Counted from the stretch's first letter, positions 53,464-62,929 are shown. The stretch is DNA of 64,000 nt from Arcobacter roscoffensis (GCF_024267655.1 NZ_CP100595.1:868001-932000); one strand, 5' to 3'. Numbers and translations: made by a program. Notes: generated by a model from the letters alone, not told the origin.

Positions 53464-53992
53464 ACAAAAAGTTATCTTTTTAGACAGAGATGGTGTGATA
53501 AATATAGATAATAATTATGTCTATAAAATAGAGGATTTTGAATTTAAAGAAAAAGTATTTGAAATCTGTAGGTATTTAAGAGATTTAGGGTATGAGATTA
53601 TTATTGTTACAAACCAATCTGGAATAGGACGAGGATATTATACTAAAGATGACTTTTTCAAACTTACTTCTTGGATGATAAAAGAGTTTGAAAAAAATGG
53701 CATAAAAATAAAAGATGTATTTTTTTGTCCTCATCTTCCAAGTGATAACTGCAAATGTAGAAAACCAAAGGTAGGTATGATAAAGCAAGCTTGTAGTAAA
53801 TATGAAATAGATTTACATAACTCTTGGATGATAGGAGATAAAATCTCAGATATGAACTTAGCAATAAATGCAGGTATCAAAAATAAAGTTTTTGTAAAAA
53901 ATAGTGATAAAGAGATAGGTGAATTAAAAACTTTAGATATTAAAAATATAATATCTTGTTTTGATGAATTAAAGCAGATAATAAAAAACTAA
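53444..53992 (+). CDS. gmhB: Heptose 1,7-bisphosphate phosphatase
   Basis: A 182-residue HAD-superfamily histidinol-phosphatase-type enzyme. IFLDRDGVINID holds the catalytic Asp pair, VTNQSGIGRGYYT the Thr/Ser motif, and FFCPHLPSDNCKCRKPKVG the zinc-binding His/Cys loop that defines GmhB. It removes the 7-phosphate between the two HldE reactions. It overlaps gmhA by 20 bases. Confidence 0.95.
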   Translation: MMNLQTKQKVIFLDRDGVINIDNNYVYKIEDFEFKEKVFEICRYLRDLGYEIIIVTNQSGIGRGYYTKDDFFKLTSWMIKEFEKNGIKIKDVFFCPHLPSDNCKCRKPKVGMIKQACSKYEIDLHNSWMIGDKISDMNLAINAGIKNKVFVKNSDKEIGELKTLDIKNIISCFDELKQIIKN

Positions 53993-54001
53993 AGGCAAAA
54001 G

Positions 54002-55003
54002 ATGAAGTACACAAATATAGATTTTAATAATAAAACTATTTTAATCACAGGAGCAGCAGGCTTTATAGGTTCAAATCTTTGCTTTTATTTTCAACAAAAC
54101 TATCCAAATGCAAGCATCATAGCCTTTGATTGTTTTAGATCAAATGATAAGTTTTCAAATGGAAATCCAAAAAGCTTTGGGCACTATGAAAACTTATTAG
54201 GTTTTAAAGGCATTGTTATAAGTGGGGATATAAATGATAAACAGGCTTTACAAAACTTAGAGAAAAACTATAGTTTTGATTATATTTTTCATCAAGCTGC
54301 TATTTCTGATACTACTGTTTTAGAACAATATATTATGATAAAAACAAATGTAAATGCCTATGAAGATTTATTAAAAATCGCCATAAAACATAAGGCAAAT
54401 ATGATTTATGCAAGTTCAGCTGCAACTTATGGAAATAGTTCTAAGTTTGAAGTAGGATATGAATCCCCAAATAATGCCTATGGTTTTTCAAAAGTAATGA
54501 TGGACAATATCACTTATGAGTACCTAAAGAAAGATTTAGATATTCAAATTGTGGGCTTAAAGTATTTTAATGTATACGGACCAAGAGAGTTTCATAAAGG
54601 AAAAACATCTTCTATGGTAATACAATTTGCCCATCAAATACTAAGAGGTGAAATACCAAGGTTATTTGAAAGAAGTGATGAGATACTAAGAGATTTTATT
54701 TATATAGAAGATGTAATTCAAGCTAATATAAAAGCTTGTACTCCTAAAAAATCAGGAGTTTTCAATGTAGGAACTTCAAAACCAAAAAGCTTTGAAGACA
54801 TTGTAAATATTTTGCAAGAGTTATTAAAAACTCCTAAGAAAAAAGAGTATATAAAAAATCCCTATATAGGTTCATATCAGTTTTTTACACAAGCAAATAT
54901 TGAGACTACAAAAAAGTATTTAGATTATGAACCAAGATATTCTTTAGAAGAGGGTATAAAAGAGTATTTACCTCAAATAAAAGAGTCTTTAAAGACAAAA
55001 TAA
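54002..55003 (+). CDS. hldD: ADP-L-glycero-D-manno-heptose 6-epimerase
   Basis: An extended-SDR enzyme of 333 residues that converts ADP-D,D-heptose to ADP-L,D-heptose. [18 protein letters not shown] binds the nucleotide, ASSAATYGNSS carries the catalytic serine/threonine, and AYGFSKVMMDNI has Tyr-x-x-x-Lys. KYFNVYGPREFHKGKTSSM is characteristic of HldD/RfaD. It closes a four-gene heptose set in pathway-related order. Confidence 0.94.
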   Translation: MKYTNIDFNNKTILITGAAGFIGSNLCFYFQQNYPNASIIAFDCFRSNDKFSNGNPKSFGHYENLLGFKGIVISGDINDKQALQNLEKNYSFDYIFHQAAISDTTVLEQYIMIKTNVNAYEDLLKIAIKHKANMIYASSAATYGNSSKFEVGYESPNNAYGFSKVMMDNITYEYLKKDLDIQIVGLKYFNVYGPREFHKGKTSSMVIQFAHQILRGEIPRLFERSDEILRDFIYIEDVIQANIKACTPKKSGVFNVGTSKPKSFEDIVNILQELLKTPKKKEYIKNPYIGSYQFFTQANIETTKKYLDYEPRYSLEEGIKEYLPQIKESLKTK

Positions 55004-55051
55004 TAAATAATAAATTATAATACTAAAACTTATTTAGCAAAAGGAAAGATA

Positions 55052-56068
55052 TTGAAAGTACTAGTAACAGGCGCAGCAGGATATATAGGAAGTCATACTT
55101 GTATCTCTTTACATGAAGCAGGCTTTGATTTTGTAGTTTTTGACAATTTATGTAACTCTTCACAAGAGAGTTTAAGTAGAGTTGAAAAAATTATAGGAAA
55201 AAAAATAGAATTTGTAAAAGGTGATATTAGAGATAAAAAAGCTTTAGATGAGGTTTTTTCAAAATATGAGATAGATTCTGTTATTCACTTTGCAGGATTA
55301 AAAGCTGTAGGTGAGTCTGTTACTAATCCTTTAGAATATTATGATAACAATATAAATGGTACTTTGGTTTTACTTGAAGTTATGAAAAAACATAATTGTA
55401 AAAAGATAGTATTTAGCTCTTCTGCTACAGTTTACGGTGACCCTCATACAACTCCTATAAAAGAAAACTTTCCAGTGGGCGCAACTACAAATCCATATGG
55501 TAGAACAAAATATTTTATAGAAGAGATATTAAGAGATGTTTATATCTCTGACAATGACTTTAAAATAGTACTTCTAAGATATTTTAACCCAGTTGGAGCT
55601 CATGAGTCAGGAACTATTGGTGAAGATCCAAATGGAATACCAAATAACCTTATGCCATTTATCGCTCAAACTGCTGTTGGAAAAAGAGAGTTTTTAAGTG
55701 TATTTGGTGGAGATTATGAAACTCATGATGGTACAGGAGTTAGAGATTATATTCATGTGGTAGACTTAGCAGCAGGTCATGTAAAAGCCTTAGAGAAAAT
55801 AAATAGTATAAATGAAGTATTAACTGTAAATCTTGGAACAGGAAATGGTTATAGCGTGCTAGATATGATAAAAGCCTTTGAGAACACTAGTGGTAAAAAA
55901 GTAGCTTATAAAATTGTAGATAGAAGAGCAGGAGATATTGCAAAATGTTTTGCTGATCCAAGTTATGCTAAAGAAACTTTAGATTGGGAAGCAACAAAAG
56001 GAATTGAGCAGATGTGCTCTGATACTTGGAATTGGCAATCAAATAATCCAAATGGCTATAAGTCATAG
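55052..56068 (+). CDS. galE: UDP-glucose 4-epimerase
   Basis: GalE interconverts UDP-glucose and UDP-galactose; some versions also use the N-acetyl forms. The 338-residue SDR starts [20 protein letters not shown], contains [22 protein letters not shown] and [11 protein letters not shown], and ends with a typical GD-rich NAD/UDP-binding domain ([17 protein letters not shown]). A TTG start is preceded by AAAGGAAAG. A TATAAT lies at about 55016, so the gene may have its own promoter beyond the heptose operon. Confidence 0.95.
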   Translation: MKVLVTGAAGYIGSHTCISLHEAGFDFVVFDNLCNSSQESLSRVEKIIGKKIEFVKGDIRDKKALDEVFSKYEIDSVIHFAGLKAVGESVTNPLEYYDNNINGTLVLLEVMKKHNCKKIVFSSSATVYGDPHTTPIKENFPVGATTNPYGRTKYFIEEILRDVYISDNDFKIVLLRYFNPVGAHESGTIGEDPNGIPNNLMPFIAQTAVGKREFLSVFGGDYETHDGTGVRDYIHVVDLAAGHVKALEKINSINEVLTVNLGTGNGYSVLDMIKAFENTSGKKVAYKIVDRRAGDIAKCFADPSYAKETLDWEATKGIEQMCSDTWNWQSNNPNGYKS

Positions 56069-56131
56069 TATAAAATAACCCCACATCACAAACAATTATA
56101 AAACAATAATAAACTTTTAGCTAAAATATTT

Positions 56132-56147
56132 ACTAAAATATCATCTA
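56132..56147 (+). promoter_or_regulatory. Shared promoter-like 16-mer upstream of apt
   Basis: This is the second exact copy of the 16-mer seen before hldE at 51432-51447. An AAAAAGG ribosome-binding site and a TTG start follow it. Its TAAAAT core fits a -10 box. Confidence 0.45.
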
Positions 56148-56165
56148 GATAAAAAGGGAAATATT

Positions 56166-56720
56166 TTGAGCTTAAAAAAATTAAATGAAGATGACAAAAG
56201 ATTATTACTAGACTCTATTAGAGATGTGGAAGATTTTCCAAAACCTGGCATTATTTTTAAAGATATAACTACACTATTAAACAACAAAGAAGCCTTTGCT
56301 TTACTTATGCAACACTTAGAAGATAGATACAAAGAATACAACTTAGATTATATTGCTGGTATTGACTCAAGAGGTTTTATTTTTGGAGCGGCTTTAGCTG
56401 ATAGATTAGGTATTGGTTTTGTACCAGTTAGAAAAAAAGGTAAATTACCAAGTACTACTGTTTGTGAAAAATATGAATTAGAGTATGGTTTTGATGAAAT
56501 TGAACTTCATCTAGATGCATTTAGAGGTGATACTCATGCAAGAGTTCTTTTAATAGATGATATTATAGTAAGTGGTGGTACTGCTTACGCAGCAGCTAAT
56601 CTTATAAATAAACTAAATGTTGATTTAGTGGAAATGTGTTTTTTAATGAATATTCAGATTTTAGATGGCGCACAAAAACTAAAAAAAGTAGCACCAGTTT
56701 ATTCTGTGCTAGACGTATAA
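56166..56720 (+). CDS. apt: Adenine phosphoribosyltransferase
   Basis: A 184-residue purine-salvage enzyme that makes AMP from adenine and [19 protein letters not shown] is the Apt N-terminal signature, [16 protein letters not shown] is the pyrophosphate loop, and [20 protein letters not shown] is the PRPP-binding motif. The start is TTG with AAAAGGG upstream. It is followed after ten bases by trpB. Confidence 0.95.
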   Translation: MSLKKLNEDDKRLLLDSIRDVEDFPKPGIIFKDITTLLNNKEAFALLMQHLEDRYKEYNLDYIAGIDSRGFIFGAALADRLGIGFVPVRKKGKLPSTTVCEKYELEYGFDEIELHLDAFRGDTHARVLLIDDIIVSGGTAYAAANLINKLNVDLVEMCFLMNIQILDGAQKLKKVAPVYSVLDV

Positions 56721-56730
56721 AGAGAGAAAT

Positions 56731-57939
56731 ATGAACGATTATATACCAAAACCAAGTAAGCACGACCCAGATAATAAGGGACAGTTTGGTATCTTTGGTG
56801 GTCAGTACGTACCAGAAACATTGATGCCTGTTTTAAAAGAATTAGAAATAGAATATAATAAATATAGATTTGATAAAGAGTTTTGGGCTGAGGTAAATGA
56901 ACTTTTAAGAGATTATGTAGGTAGAGAAAACCCACTTTATCATGCGAAAAATATAAGTGATGAAATAGGTGCAAAAGTATATTTAAAAAGAGAAGACTTA
57001 AATCATACAGGTGCACATAAAGTAAATAATGTAATAGCCCAAGGTTTACTTGCAAAAAAACTTGGAAAAACTAAGATTATTGCAGAAACAGGAGCAGGAC
57101 AACATGGAGTTGCAAGTGCTACTATTGCTGCACTTTTAGGTTTAGAATGTACAGTATTTATGGGTGCAAAAGATGTTCAAAGACAAGAGCTAAATGTATT
57201 TAGAATGAAGCTTTTAGGAGCAAAGGTAGTAGCAGTAGAGTCAGGAAGTAAGACTTTAAAAGATGCTATGAATGATGCTATTAGATACTGGGTTACAAAT
57301 GCAAGAGATACTTTCTATGTAATTGGAACTGTTGCAGGACCTCACCCTTATCCAGTTATGGTTAGAGATTTTCAAGCTATTATAGGTTATGAAGCAAGAA
57401 AACAAATCTTAGAAAAAGATAGAAAACTTCCTGATTATGTAGTAGCTTGTATTGGTGGTGGATCAAATGCTATTGGTATGTTCTCACATTTTATAGAAGA
57501 TGAAGAAGTTACTTGTATTGGTATTGAAGCAGGTGGTTTAGGACTTGATACAGATAAACACGGATGTTCGCTAGAAAAAGGAAGACCAGGGGTTTTACAT
57601 GGACAATGTTCATACCTTTTACAAGATGAAAATGGACAAGTTTTAGAAGCTCACTCAATGAGTGCAGGACTTGACTATCCTGGAATTGGACCTGAACACT
57701 CTTATCATAAAGATATGAAAACTGTACAGTATGATTCAGTTACTGATGATGAGGCTTTAGATGCTTTTGTTTGGTTAAGTCAAAAAGAAGGTATTATTCC
57801 TGCTTTTGAATCATCACATGCAATTGCTTATTTGAAGAAAGCAAAAGAAAAGTTCCAAGGGAAAACTGTTATTATAAACCTTTCAGGTAGAGGTGATAAA
57901 GATATGGTTCAAGCAAAAGATTTACTGGAGTTTAAATAA
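56731..57939 (+). CDS. trpB: Tryptophan synthase beta subunit
   Basis: TrpB condenses indole and serine into tryptophan using [22 protein letters not shown] starts the protein, [16 protein letters not shown] carries the Schiff-base lysine, and [15 protein letters not shown] binds the PLP phosphate. [16 protein letters not shown] and [18 protein letters not shown] are also conserved. At 402 residues it is a typical TrpB1. It is not next to trpA or trpE, so the tryptophan genes are scattered here. Confidence 0.97.
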   Translation: MNDYIPKPSKHDPDNKGQFGIFGGQYVPETLMPVLKELEIEYNKYRFDKEFWAEVNELLRDYVGRENPLYHAKNISDEIGAKVYLKREDLNHTGAHKVNNVIAQGLLAKKLGKTKIIAETGAGQHGVASATIAALLGLECTVFMGAKDVQRQELNVFRMKLLGAKVVAVESGSKTLKDAMNDAIRYWVTNARDTFYVIGTVAGPHPYPVMVRDFQAIIGYEARKQILEKDRKLPDYVVACIGGGSNAIGMFSHFIEDEEVTCIGIEAGGLGLDTDKHGCSLEKGRPGVLHGQCSYLLQDENGQVLEAHSMSAGLDYPGIGPEHSYHKDMKTVQYDSVTDDEALDAFVWLSQKEGIIPAFESSHAIAYLKKAKEKFQGKTVIINLSGRGDKDMVQAKDLLEFK

Positions 57940-57944
57940 AATAT

Positions 57945-58652
57945 ATGATAAAGAGCCTACAAAACCATTCTGGAAAAATTTTATTTGCTGTTGTTTTAAC
58001 TTTTTTGTCTTTTTTAGCTTACAATCTTTACATAGCACCTGTACAGGGCTTTGAAAATAAGTTTATATATCTTTTAAAAACATATGGTTATGTGATTTTA
58101 TTTGCATGGAGTACTTTGGAGGGAGAACTTGGTCTTATTATGGCTGGGCTTCTTATTCATGATGGGCATATGAATCTTTATATTGCTATATTTATAGCAG
58201 GCTTAGGTGGTTTTGTAGGAGATCAAGTATATTTTTATACTGGAAGATTCAATAAAGCTTATGTTCATAGAAAGTTCAAAGGTCAGCGAAGAAAGTTTGC
58301 ATTAGCTCACTTGCTTCTTAAAAAGTATGGTTGGCCTATTATTTTTGTACAAAGATATATGTATGGAATGAGAACAATTATTCCAATTTCAATTGGTCTT
58401 ACAAGATATAGTGCAAAAATGTTTGCATTTATTAATCTTATAAGTGCTTGGTGTTGGGCTGCACTTACTATTGTACCTGTTTGGTATTTTGGTGAAGAGA
58501 TTTTAAAAGTACTACATTGGGCAAAAGAACACTGGTATTTAGCTTTACCATTTGCAATTGCTTTTGGAGGAAGTATAATTTACTACTTCAATAAAGCAAC
58601 ACAAAAAGTAGATAGAAAAACTTTAGAAAAGGAAATAAATAGTGAAAATTAG
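57945..58652 (+). CDS. DedA-family membrane protein
   Basis: A 235-residue inner-membrane protein with the DedA (SNARE-associated) core. Its features are ILFAWSTLEGELGLIMAGLL, FIAGLGGFVGDQVYFYTGR with the acidic residue pair, FVQRYMYGMRTIIPISIGLT with conserved arginines, and FINLISAWCWAALTIVPVW. DedA proteins are lipid or undecaprenyl-phosphate transporters and affect envelope homeostasis. A recycling role for the lipid carrier used by this glycan island is possible but inferred. It overlaps pepA by 11 bases. Confidence 0.9.
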   Translation: MIKSLQNHSGKILFAVVLTFLSFLAYNLYIAPVQGFENKFIYLLKTYGYVILFAWSTLEGELGLIMAGLLIHDGHMNLYIAIFIAGLGGFVGDQVYFYTGRFNKAYVHRKFKGQRRKFALAHLLLKKYGWPIIFVQRYMYGMRTIIPISIGLTRYSAKMFAFINLISAWCWAALTIVPVWYFGEEILKVLHWAKEHWYLALPFAIAFGGSIIYYFNKATQKVDRKTLEKEINSEN

Positions 58653-60060
58653 TATAAATACAAAAAATTATAAAAAAGTAAAAGCAGATTTAGAAATCAT
58701 TTTAATAAATGAAATTGAAGATACAAAGGATGAGGAAGTTTTAGAAGCCTTAGATTTTAAAGCAGTTGATGAAGCTTGTATCTTACTTCCTGAATCAAAA
58801 AAAATATATGTAGGTTTTGAAGATGATACATATGATAGTATCGCAATTGCAATTGCTACAGCTGTAAAAAAACTTCAAAGCACAAAGTATAAAACTGCAA
58901 AAATTGACTTATCAAGTGGTGCTTTAAGTGAAAATGTAAAAGCTTTGATTGAGGGAGCTTTACTTGGGTCTTATACTTTCGATAGATACAAGTCAGAGAA
59001 AAAAGAGAAGAAGAAACAAGAGCTTATTTTTGTAGTTGAAGATGAAGCTTCTATTAATGAAGTTTTAAATGACTCAAAAGTTATAGCAAAAGCTGTAAAT
59101 AAAGCAAGAGATATGGTAAATTCAACTCCTCAAGACTTCTACCCTATAGTTATGGCTGATTTAGCAAAAGAGTTAGCAGTTGATGCTGGCATTGATTGTA
59201 AAGTTTATGGTGAAAACTTTTTAGAAAAAAACCATATGAATGCAATGTTAAGTGTTGGTAGAGCCTCAGTTCATGAATCTCAACTTATTCATATGTCATA
59301 TAAACCAAAAAATGCAAAGAAAAAGATTGTATTAGTTGGTAAGGGTCTTACTTATGATTCAGGTGGATTATCACTTAAACCTGCAGATTTTATGGTAACA
59401 ATGAAACTTGACAAAGCTGGTGGTTGTGCTGTTATGGCTACTCTTTGGGCTGTTGCAAAACTTGGACTTCCTTATGAAGTACACGGAATCGTTGGTGCTG
59501 TTGAAAATATGGTAGGTGGTGATGCTTATAAACCTGATGATGTATTAGTGGCTAAAAATGGTAAAACTATTGAAGTTAGAAATACAGATGCTGAGGGAAG
59601 ACTTGTACTTGCTGATTGTTTATGTTATGCCCAAGATGAGATTGAAGATATTGATTATATTTTTGATTATGCAACACTTACAGGTGCTTGTGTAGTTGGT
59701 GTTGGTGAATATACAACAGGTATTATGGGTAATGATGATATTTTAAAAAGAAATGCAGTTTTAAGTGCCTTAAAGTCAGGTGAGTACGCAACAACTTTAG
59801 ACTTTAACAGATATTTAAGAAAAACTATCAAATCAGAAGTAGCAGATATTTGTAATATCGCTAGTACTAGATATGGTGGAGCAATTACAGCAGGTATTTT
59901 CTTAGATAACTTTATTTGTGAAGAAAATAAAGACAAATGGATACACTTTGACATAGCAGGACCTGCATATGCTCAAAAATCATGGGGATATAACCCATAT
60001 GGTGGATCAGGAGCTGGTGTTAGAATGACTATTGAGTTCTTAAAAGGCTTAGGCAAATAG
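58642..60060 (+). CDS. pepA: Leucyl aminopeptidase
   Basis: A 472-residue M17 metallopeptidase that removes N-terminal residues. The C-terminal catalytic domain has VGKGLTYDSGGLSLKPADFM and the signature NTDAEGRLVLAD, with LDKAGGCAVMATL between them. The N-terminal domain (about 1-150) is divergent, as usual. The start is GTG, overlapping the DedA-family gene. PepA of enterobacteria also binds DNA; nothing here shows that. Confidence 0.95.
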   Translation: MKISINTKNYKKVKADLEIILINEIEDTKDEEVLEALDFKAVDEACILLPESKKIYVGFEDDTYDSIAIAIATAVKKLQSTKYKTAKIDLSSGALSENVKALIEGALLGSYTFDRYKSEKKEKKKQELIFVVEDEASINEVLNDSKVIAKAVNKARDMVNSTPQDFYPIVMADLAKELAVDAGIDCKVYGENFLEKNHMNAMLSVGRASVHESQLIHMSYKPKNAKKKIVLVGKGLTYDSGGLSLKPADFMVTMKLDKAGGCAVMATLWAVAKLGLPYEVHGIVGAVENMVGGDAYKPDDVLVAKNGKTIEVRNTDAEGRLVLADCLCYAQDEIEDIDYIFDYATLTGACVVGVGEYTTGIMGNDDILKRNAVLSALKSGEYATTLDFNRYLRKTIKSEVADICNIASTRYGGAITAGIFLDNFICEENKDKWIHFDIAGPAYAQKSWGYNPYGGSGAGVRMTIEFLKGLGK

Positions 60061-60069
60061 TTTTTTATT

Positions 60070-60096
60070 AGAAGAGGTGATTTATTCACTTCTTCT
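60070..60096. terminator. Bidirectional hairpin between pepA and the DNA ligase
   Basis: Eleven-base arms, with one G-U pair, close a five-base loop (60081-60085). It begins ten bases after the pepA stop and overlaps the stop codon of the convergent ligase gene. Confidence 0.6.
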
Positions 60097-60885
60097 TACT
60101 CTTAAAAATGATGCAAACTTTGGCTTCCCATATTTTGTGAAACCATAATATTTGAAAGTTACTACTTCATCTATTTTAGGATGCTTCTTTTTTTGTTCAT
60201 TTGTAAAACCTCCTCCTAAATTGAACTTAATTCCATTTTTTAGTTTTACTTTCAAACTTTTAAATTTTCCATCTTCATGTTTATTTATTCCTATTACTAA
60301 AGCTTCCATATCAAAAAACTTTTTTACCTTAAGAATATTTTCATTTCTTCCTTCAAAGTAGGTTATATTTGGATTTTTTAGTATTATGCCTTCTGCTTTT
60401 AATTTAATAAGTTCATTTAGATATTTGTTGAGGTGTTTTTTGTTTTTACAAATTATCTGCGGTATGATTTTTATATATTTGTTTTGATTGACTCTTTGCC
60501 AGTTTTTTATTTTTTTAAGTCTTTTTCTAAAATCTCCTTTTTCATGTGGCACTTCAAAGATATTGTAAGTTATATTTTTCCAGTCTTTTGAAGGAGTTTT
60601 ATCTAATACAATATTTTGGATATTTTCAAAGTCTGATCTTTTTGTCCATAATTCGCCATCAAGTTTGAAATTTGGAAAATCCTTTGTAAACCAGGACGGA
60701 GCATATATTTTATTTCCATTTTTGCTTAAAAGTTCTTTTCCATTCCAATATGCTCTAATACCATCAAGTTTTTCACTCATATACCAGCCTTTGATATTAT
60801 CTTGTTCTTTATTATAAACTTTAGGTTTTTGAAGTTCTAGTGCATTTAGGTTGAAAAGTATAATGCTTAGGATAAATAGTCTCAT
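60082..60885 (-). CDS. Secreted ATP-dependent DNA ligase (Lig E type)
   Basis: A 267-residue minimal ATP-dependent ligase. A cleavable signal peptide (MRLFILSIILFNLNALE) precedes the nucleotidyltransferase domain, whose motif I is MSEKLDGIRAYWNG with catalytic Lys39. KLDGELWTKRSDF is motif III, GIILKNPN lies at motif IV, and KVKKFFDMEALVIG holds the motif V lysine. A compact OB domain completes it. Lig E-type enzymes act in the periplasm and are linked to DNA uptake or extracellular DNA. It is convergent with pepA and starts a region without plus-strand genes. Confidence 0.9.
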   Translation of the reverse strand: MRLFILSIILFNLNALELQKPKVYNKEQDNIKGWYMSEKLDGIRAYWNGKELLSKNGNKIYAPSWFTKDFPNFKLDGELWTKRSDFENIQNIVLDKTPSKDWKNITYNIFEVPHEKGDFRKRLKKIKNWQRVNQNKYIKIIPQIICKNKKHLNKYLNELIKLKAEGIILKNPNITYFEGRNENILKVKKFFDMEALVIGINKHEDGKFKSLKVKLKNGIKFNLGGGFTNEQKKKHPKIDEVVTFKYYGFTKYGKPKFASFLRVRRSE

Positions 60886-61149
60886 TTTCGCCCTTATTTA
60901 TTTAAATATAACTAATTATATTATGTAAAGTCTTAATTTACTAATTCTTTTGCCTTTTCATACAAAAAGCTTGCTATTAGTTAGCTATTGTGTTACTATG
61001 TCCTAACTTTTAAAGATTAACGATTGTAATAGCTTCACTTTGACCTGCTTTTTTTAATAAACATTGATTAAAACTCTCAAATATTTAGATACTCAAACTT
61101 TGACTTTATAAAAATTTAAATAATACATTTGTATTAACAAGGAAACTCT
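60886..61149 (+). other. Intergenic region before the cold-shock gene
   Basis: These 264 bases hold no open reading frame I can support. A TTGACT at 61100-61105 and a TAATAC at 61121-61126 are a weak promoter pair (spacing 15) near the 3' end. Cold-shock genes commonly have long regulated leaders, but no structure is obvious here. Confidence 0.4.
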
Positions 61150-61368
61150 ATGGAAAATAGACAAAATGGAACAGTAAAATGGTTCAACAATGATAAAGGT
61201 TTTGGATTCATCCAATTAGAAGATAATAGTAAAGATTTATTTGTACACTACAGTGAAATCAATCAAACAGGTTACGGAAGAGTATCGTTAGAAGACGGAC
61301 AAAAAGTAACTTTCCTAATTGGCGAAGGTCAAAAAGGTGAGCAAGCTAAGAATGTTGAAGTAGTTTAA
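61150..61368 (+). CDS. Cold-shock protein (CspA family)
   Basis: A 72-residue single OB-fold nucleic-acid chaperone. [19 protein letters not shown] includes RNP1, and DLFVHYSEI includes RNP2. [19 protein letters not shown] and the C-terminal AKNVEVV are typical. An AAGGAAA ribosome-binding site precedes the ATG. A 10-base hairpin and a tiny gene follow at once. Confidence 0.96.
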   Translation: MENRQNGTVKWFNNDKGFGFIQLEDNSKDLFVHYSEINQTGYGRVSLEDGQKVTFLIGEGQKGEQAKNVEVV

Positions 61369-61391
61369 TTAACTATTTCTCTTTTAGCTTG

Positions 61392-61416
61392 AAGATAAAG
61401 CATTATGCTTTATCTT
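61392..61416 (+). terminator. Hairpin between the cold-shock gene and the 45-codon gene
   Basis: Perfect ten-base arms AAGATAAAGC and GCTTTATCTT close a five-base ATTAT loop 23 bases after the cold-shock stop. No long U-run follows. It may terminate partly or stabilise the upstream mRNA end. Confidence 0.6.
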
Positions 61417-61440
61417 TGCGAAATAATAGAAAGGAAAAAA

Positions 61441-61578
61441 ATGACAACATTAACAAGAAAATATAAATTTACTGTACTTTTAAGACTTTTAGATACAAAA
61501 GAAACATTAATTGATGCATGTTCAAAATCAGGTCTTAGCTTAAATCAAGCAACAAACTATTTAAATAAACTTTCATAA
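61441..61578 (+). CDS. 45-residue small protein after the cold-shock gene
   Basis: The frame reads MTTLTRKYKFTVLLRLLDTK, then ETLIDACSKSGLSLNQATNY, then LNKLS and a stop. AGAAAGGAAAAAA lies directly upstream at proper spacing for translation. The last half looks like a helix-turn-helix (DACSKSGLSLNQATNYLNKL), so a small DNA-binding or regulatory protein is possible. A terminator-like hairpin follows within six bases. I do not recognise a family. Confidence 0.6.
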   Translation: MTTLTRKYKFTVLLRLLDTKETLIDACSKSGLSLNQATNYLNKLS

Positions 61579-61582
61579 ACTC

Positions 61583-61603
61583 AAATCCTAAAAAATAGGA
61601 TTT
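61583..61603 (+). terminator. Terminator-like hairpin after the 45-codon gene
   Basis: Eight-base arms AAATCCTA and TAGGATTT close a five-adenine loop. The structure begins five bases after the stop codon. Confidence 0.6.
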
Positions 61604-61739
61604 AAATCCTATGTACTTTATCTAATTCTTTGCAATTTTCGTTTATAATACACTTCAAGTAATACCTTCTTAATTGATTAGAAATCTTTTTGATACTTAA
61701 ATAAAAAGTCTCTTTCAAATACCTTCTTGAAGGTTATAG

Positions 61740-61745
61740 TAAAAT
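61740..61745 (+). promoter_or_regulatory. Candidate -10 box of the ychF promoter
   Basis: TAAAAT lies 31 bases before the ychF ATG. An alternative TATAAT sits further upstream at 61644-61649 and would give a leader of about 120 bases. Confidence 0.35.
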
Positions 61746-61776
61746 AAAATATTTATCATTAAATAAAAGGAAATAA

Positions 61777-62880
61777 ATGGGATTAGGTGTAGGAATAGTA
61801 GGACTTCCAAACGTAGGTAAATCAACAACTTTTAATGCTTTAACAAAAGCACAAAATGCAGAGGCTCAAAACTATCCATTTTGTACAATTGAACCAAATA
61901 AAGCTGTTGTTCCAGTACCTGACAAAAGACTTGATGAATTAGCAAAAATTGTTGACCCAAATAAGATTCAGCACTCAACTATTGATTTTGTAGATATTGC
62001 AGGATTAGTTAGAGGTGCAAGTAAGGGTGAAGGACTTGGGAATCAGTTCTTATCTAATATTAGAGAAGTTGAAGTTATCTTACATATGGTTAGATGTTTT
62101 GATGATGGAAATGTAACTCATGTTGAAGGTGATGTAGATCCAATTAGGGATATTGAAATCATTGAAACAGAGTTGATTTATGCTGATATTACTCAATGTG
62201 AAAAGAAAATCGAAAAGTTAAAAAAACAATCAAAAGGTTCTAAAGAAGCTGCTGCTATGTTAGTTGTTGCTGAAGAGTTAATGGCTCATTTAAGTGAATT
62301 AGAACCTGTAAAAACTTTTGAAGATAAAGAAAATGAACTTTTCCTTGCAATGGATAAAGAATTAAGATTTTTATCAAATAAAGATGTGATCTATGGTGCA
62401 AATATGGATGAAGACTCTTTAATGGAGGGAACAAATGAGTATGTTGAAAAACTAAAAGAACATGCAAGCTCTGTAGATGCTGATGTTATTACTCTTTGTG
62501 CTAAAATTGAAGAAGAGCTTGTTGGTATGGAAGATGATGAAGCAAAAGAGATGTTAACAGATCTTGGTGTTGCTGAGTCTGGATTAGAGCAAATTATACA
62601 TAAAGCATTTGATAAACTAGGGCTACAATCTTACTTCACTGCTGGTAAAATGGAAGTTAGAGCATGGACTATTAAAAAAGAGACTAAAGCTCCTCAAGCA
62701 GCTGCTGTAATTCATAATGATTTTGAAAAAGGATTTATAAAAGCAGAAGTTATTTCTTATGAAGACTTTGTTGCAAATGGTGGAGAATCTAAGTGTAAAG
62801 AGCTTGGAAAATTAAGACTTGAAGGTAAAGATTACATTGTTCAAGACGGTGATGTAATGCATTTCAGATTTAATACATAA
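61777..62880 (+). CDS. ychF: Redox-regulated ATPase YchF (OBG family)
   Basis: A 367-residue P-loop protein of the TRAFAC class. GIVGLPNVGKSTTFNALTKA is G1, PFCTIEPNKAVVPVPD lies at switch I and DFVDIAGLVRGASKGEGLGN is G3. The G4 position lacks the usual NKxD (VIYGANMDED), consistent with the ATP preference of YchF. A C-terminal TGS domain has KAPQAAAVIHNDFEKGFIKA and YIVQDGDVMHFRFN. It associates with ribosomes and affects stress responses. Confidence 0.96.
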   Translation: MGLGVGIVGLPNVGKSTTFNALTKAQNAEAQNYPFCTIEPNKAVVPVPDKRLDELAKIVDPNKIQHSTIDFVDIAGLVRGASKGEGLGNQFLSNIREVEVILHMVRCFDDGNVTHVEGDVDPIRDIEIIETELIYADITQCEKKIEKLKKQSKGSKEAAAMLVVAEELMAHLSELEPVKTFEDKENELFLAMDKELRFLSNKDVIYGANMDEDSLMEGTNEYVEKLKEHASSVDADVITLCAKIEEELVGMEDDEAKEMLTDLGVAESGLEQIIHKAFDKLGLQSYFTAGKMEVRAWTIKKETKAPQAAAVIHNDFEKGFIKAEVISYEDFVANGGESKCKELGKLRLEGKDYIVQDGDVMHFRFNT

Positions 62881-62896
62881 TTGATATACATTGTGT

Positions 62897-62902
62897 TACA
62901 AT
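62897..62902 (+). promoter_or_regulatory. Extended -10 box before the HDOD gene
   Basis: TACAAT preceded by TGT lies 27 bases before the TTG start, after the ychF stop. A TAGGAG ribosome-binding site follows. Confidence 0.45.
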
Positions 62903-62929
62903 AGAAAATTATTATAGTAGGAGTTTAAA

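Noticed and set aside
62255-62467. Minus-strand open frame inside ychF
   Set aside because: Shadow of a strongly conserved gene, without a ribosome-binding site or recognisable product.
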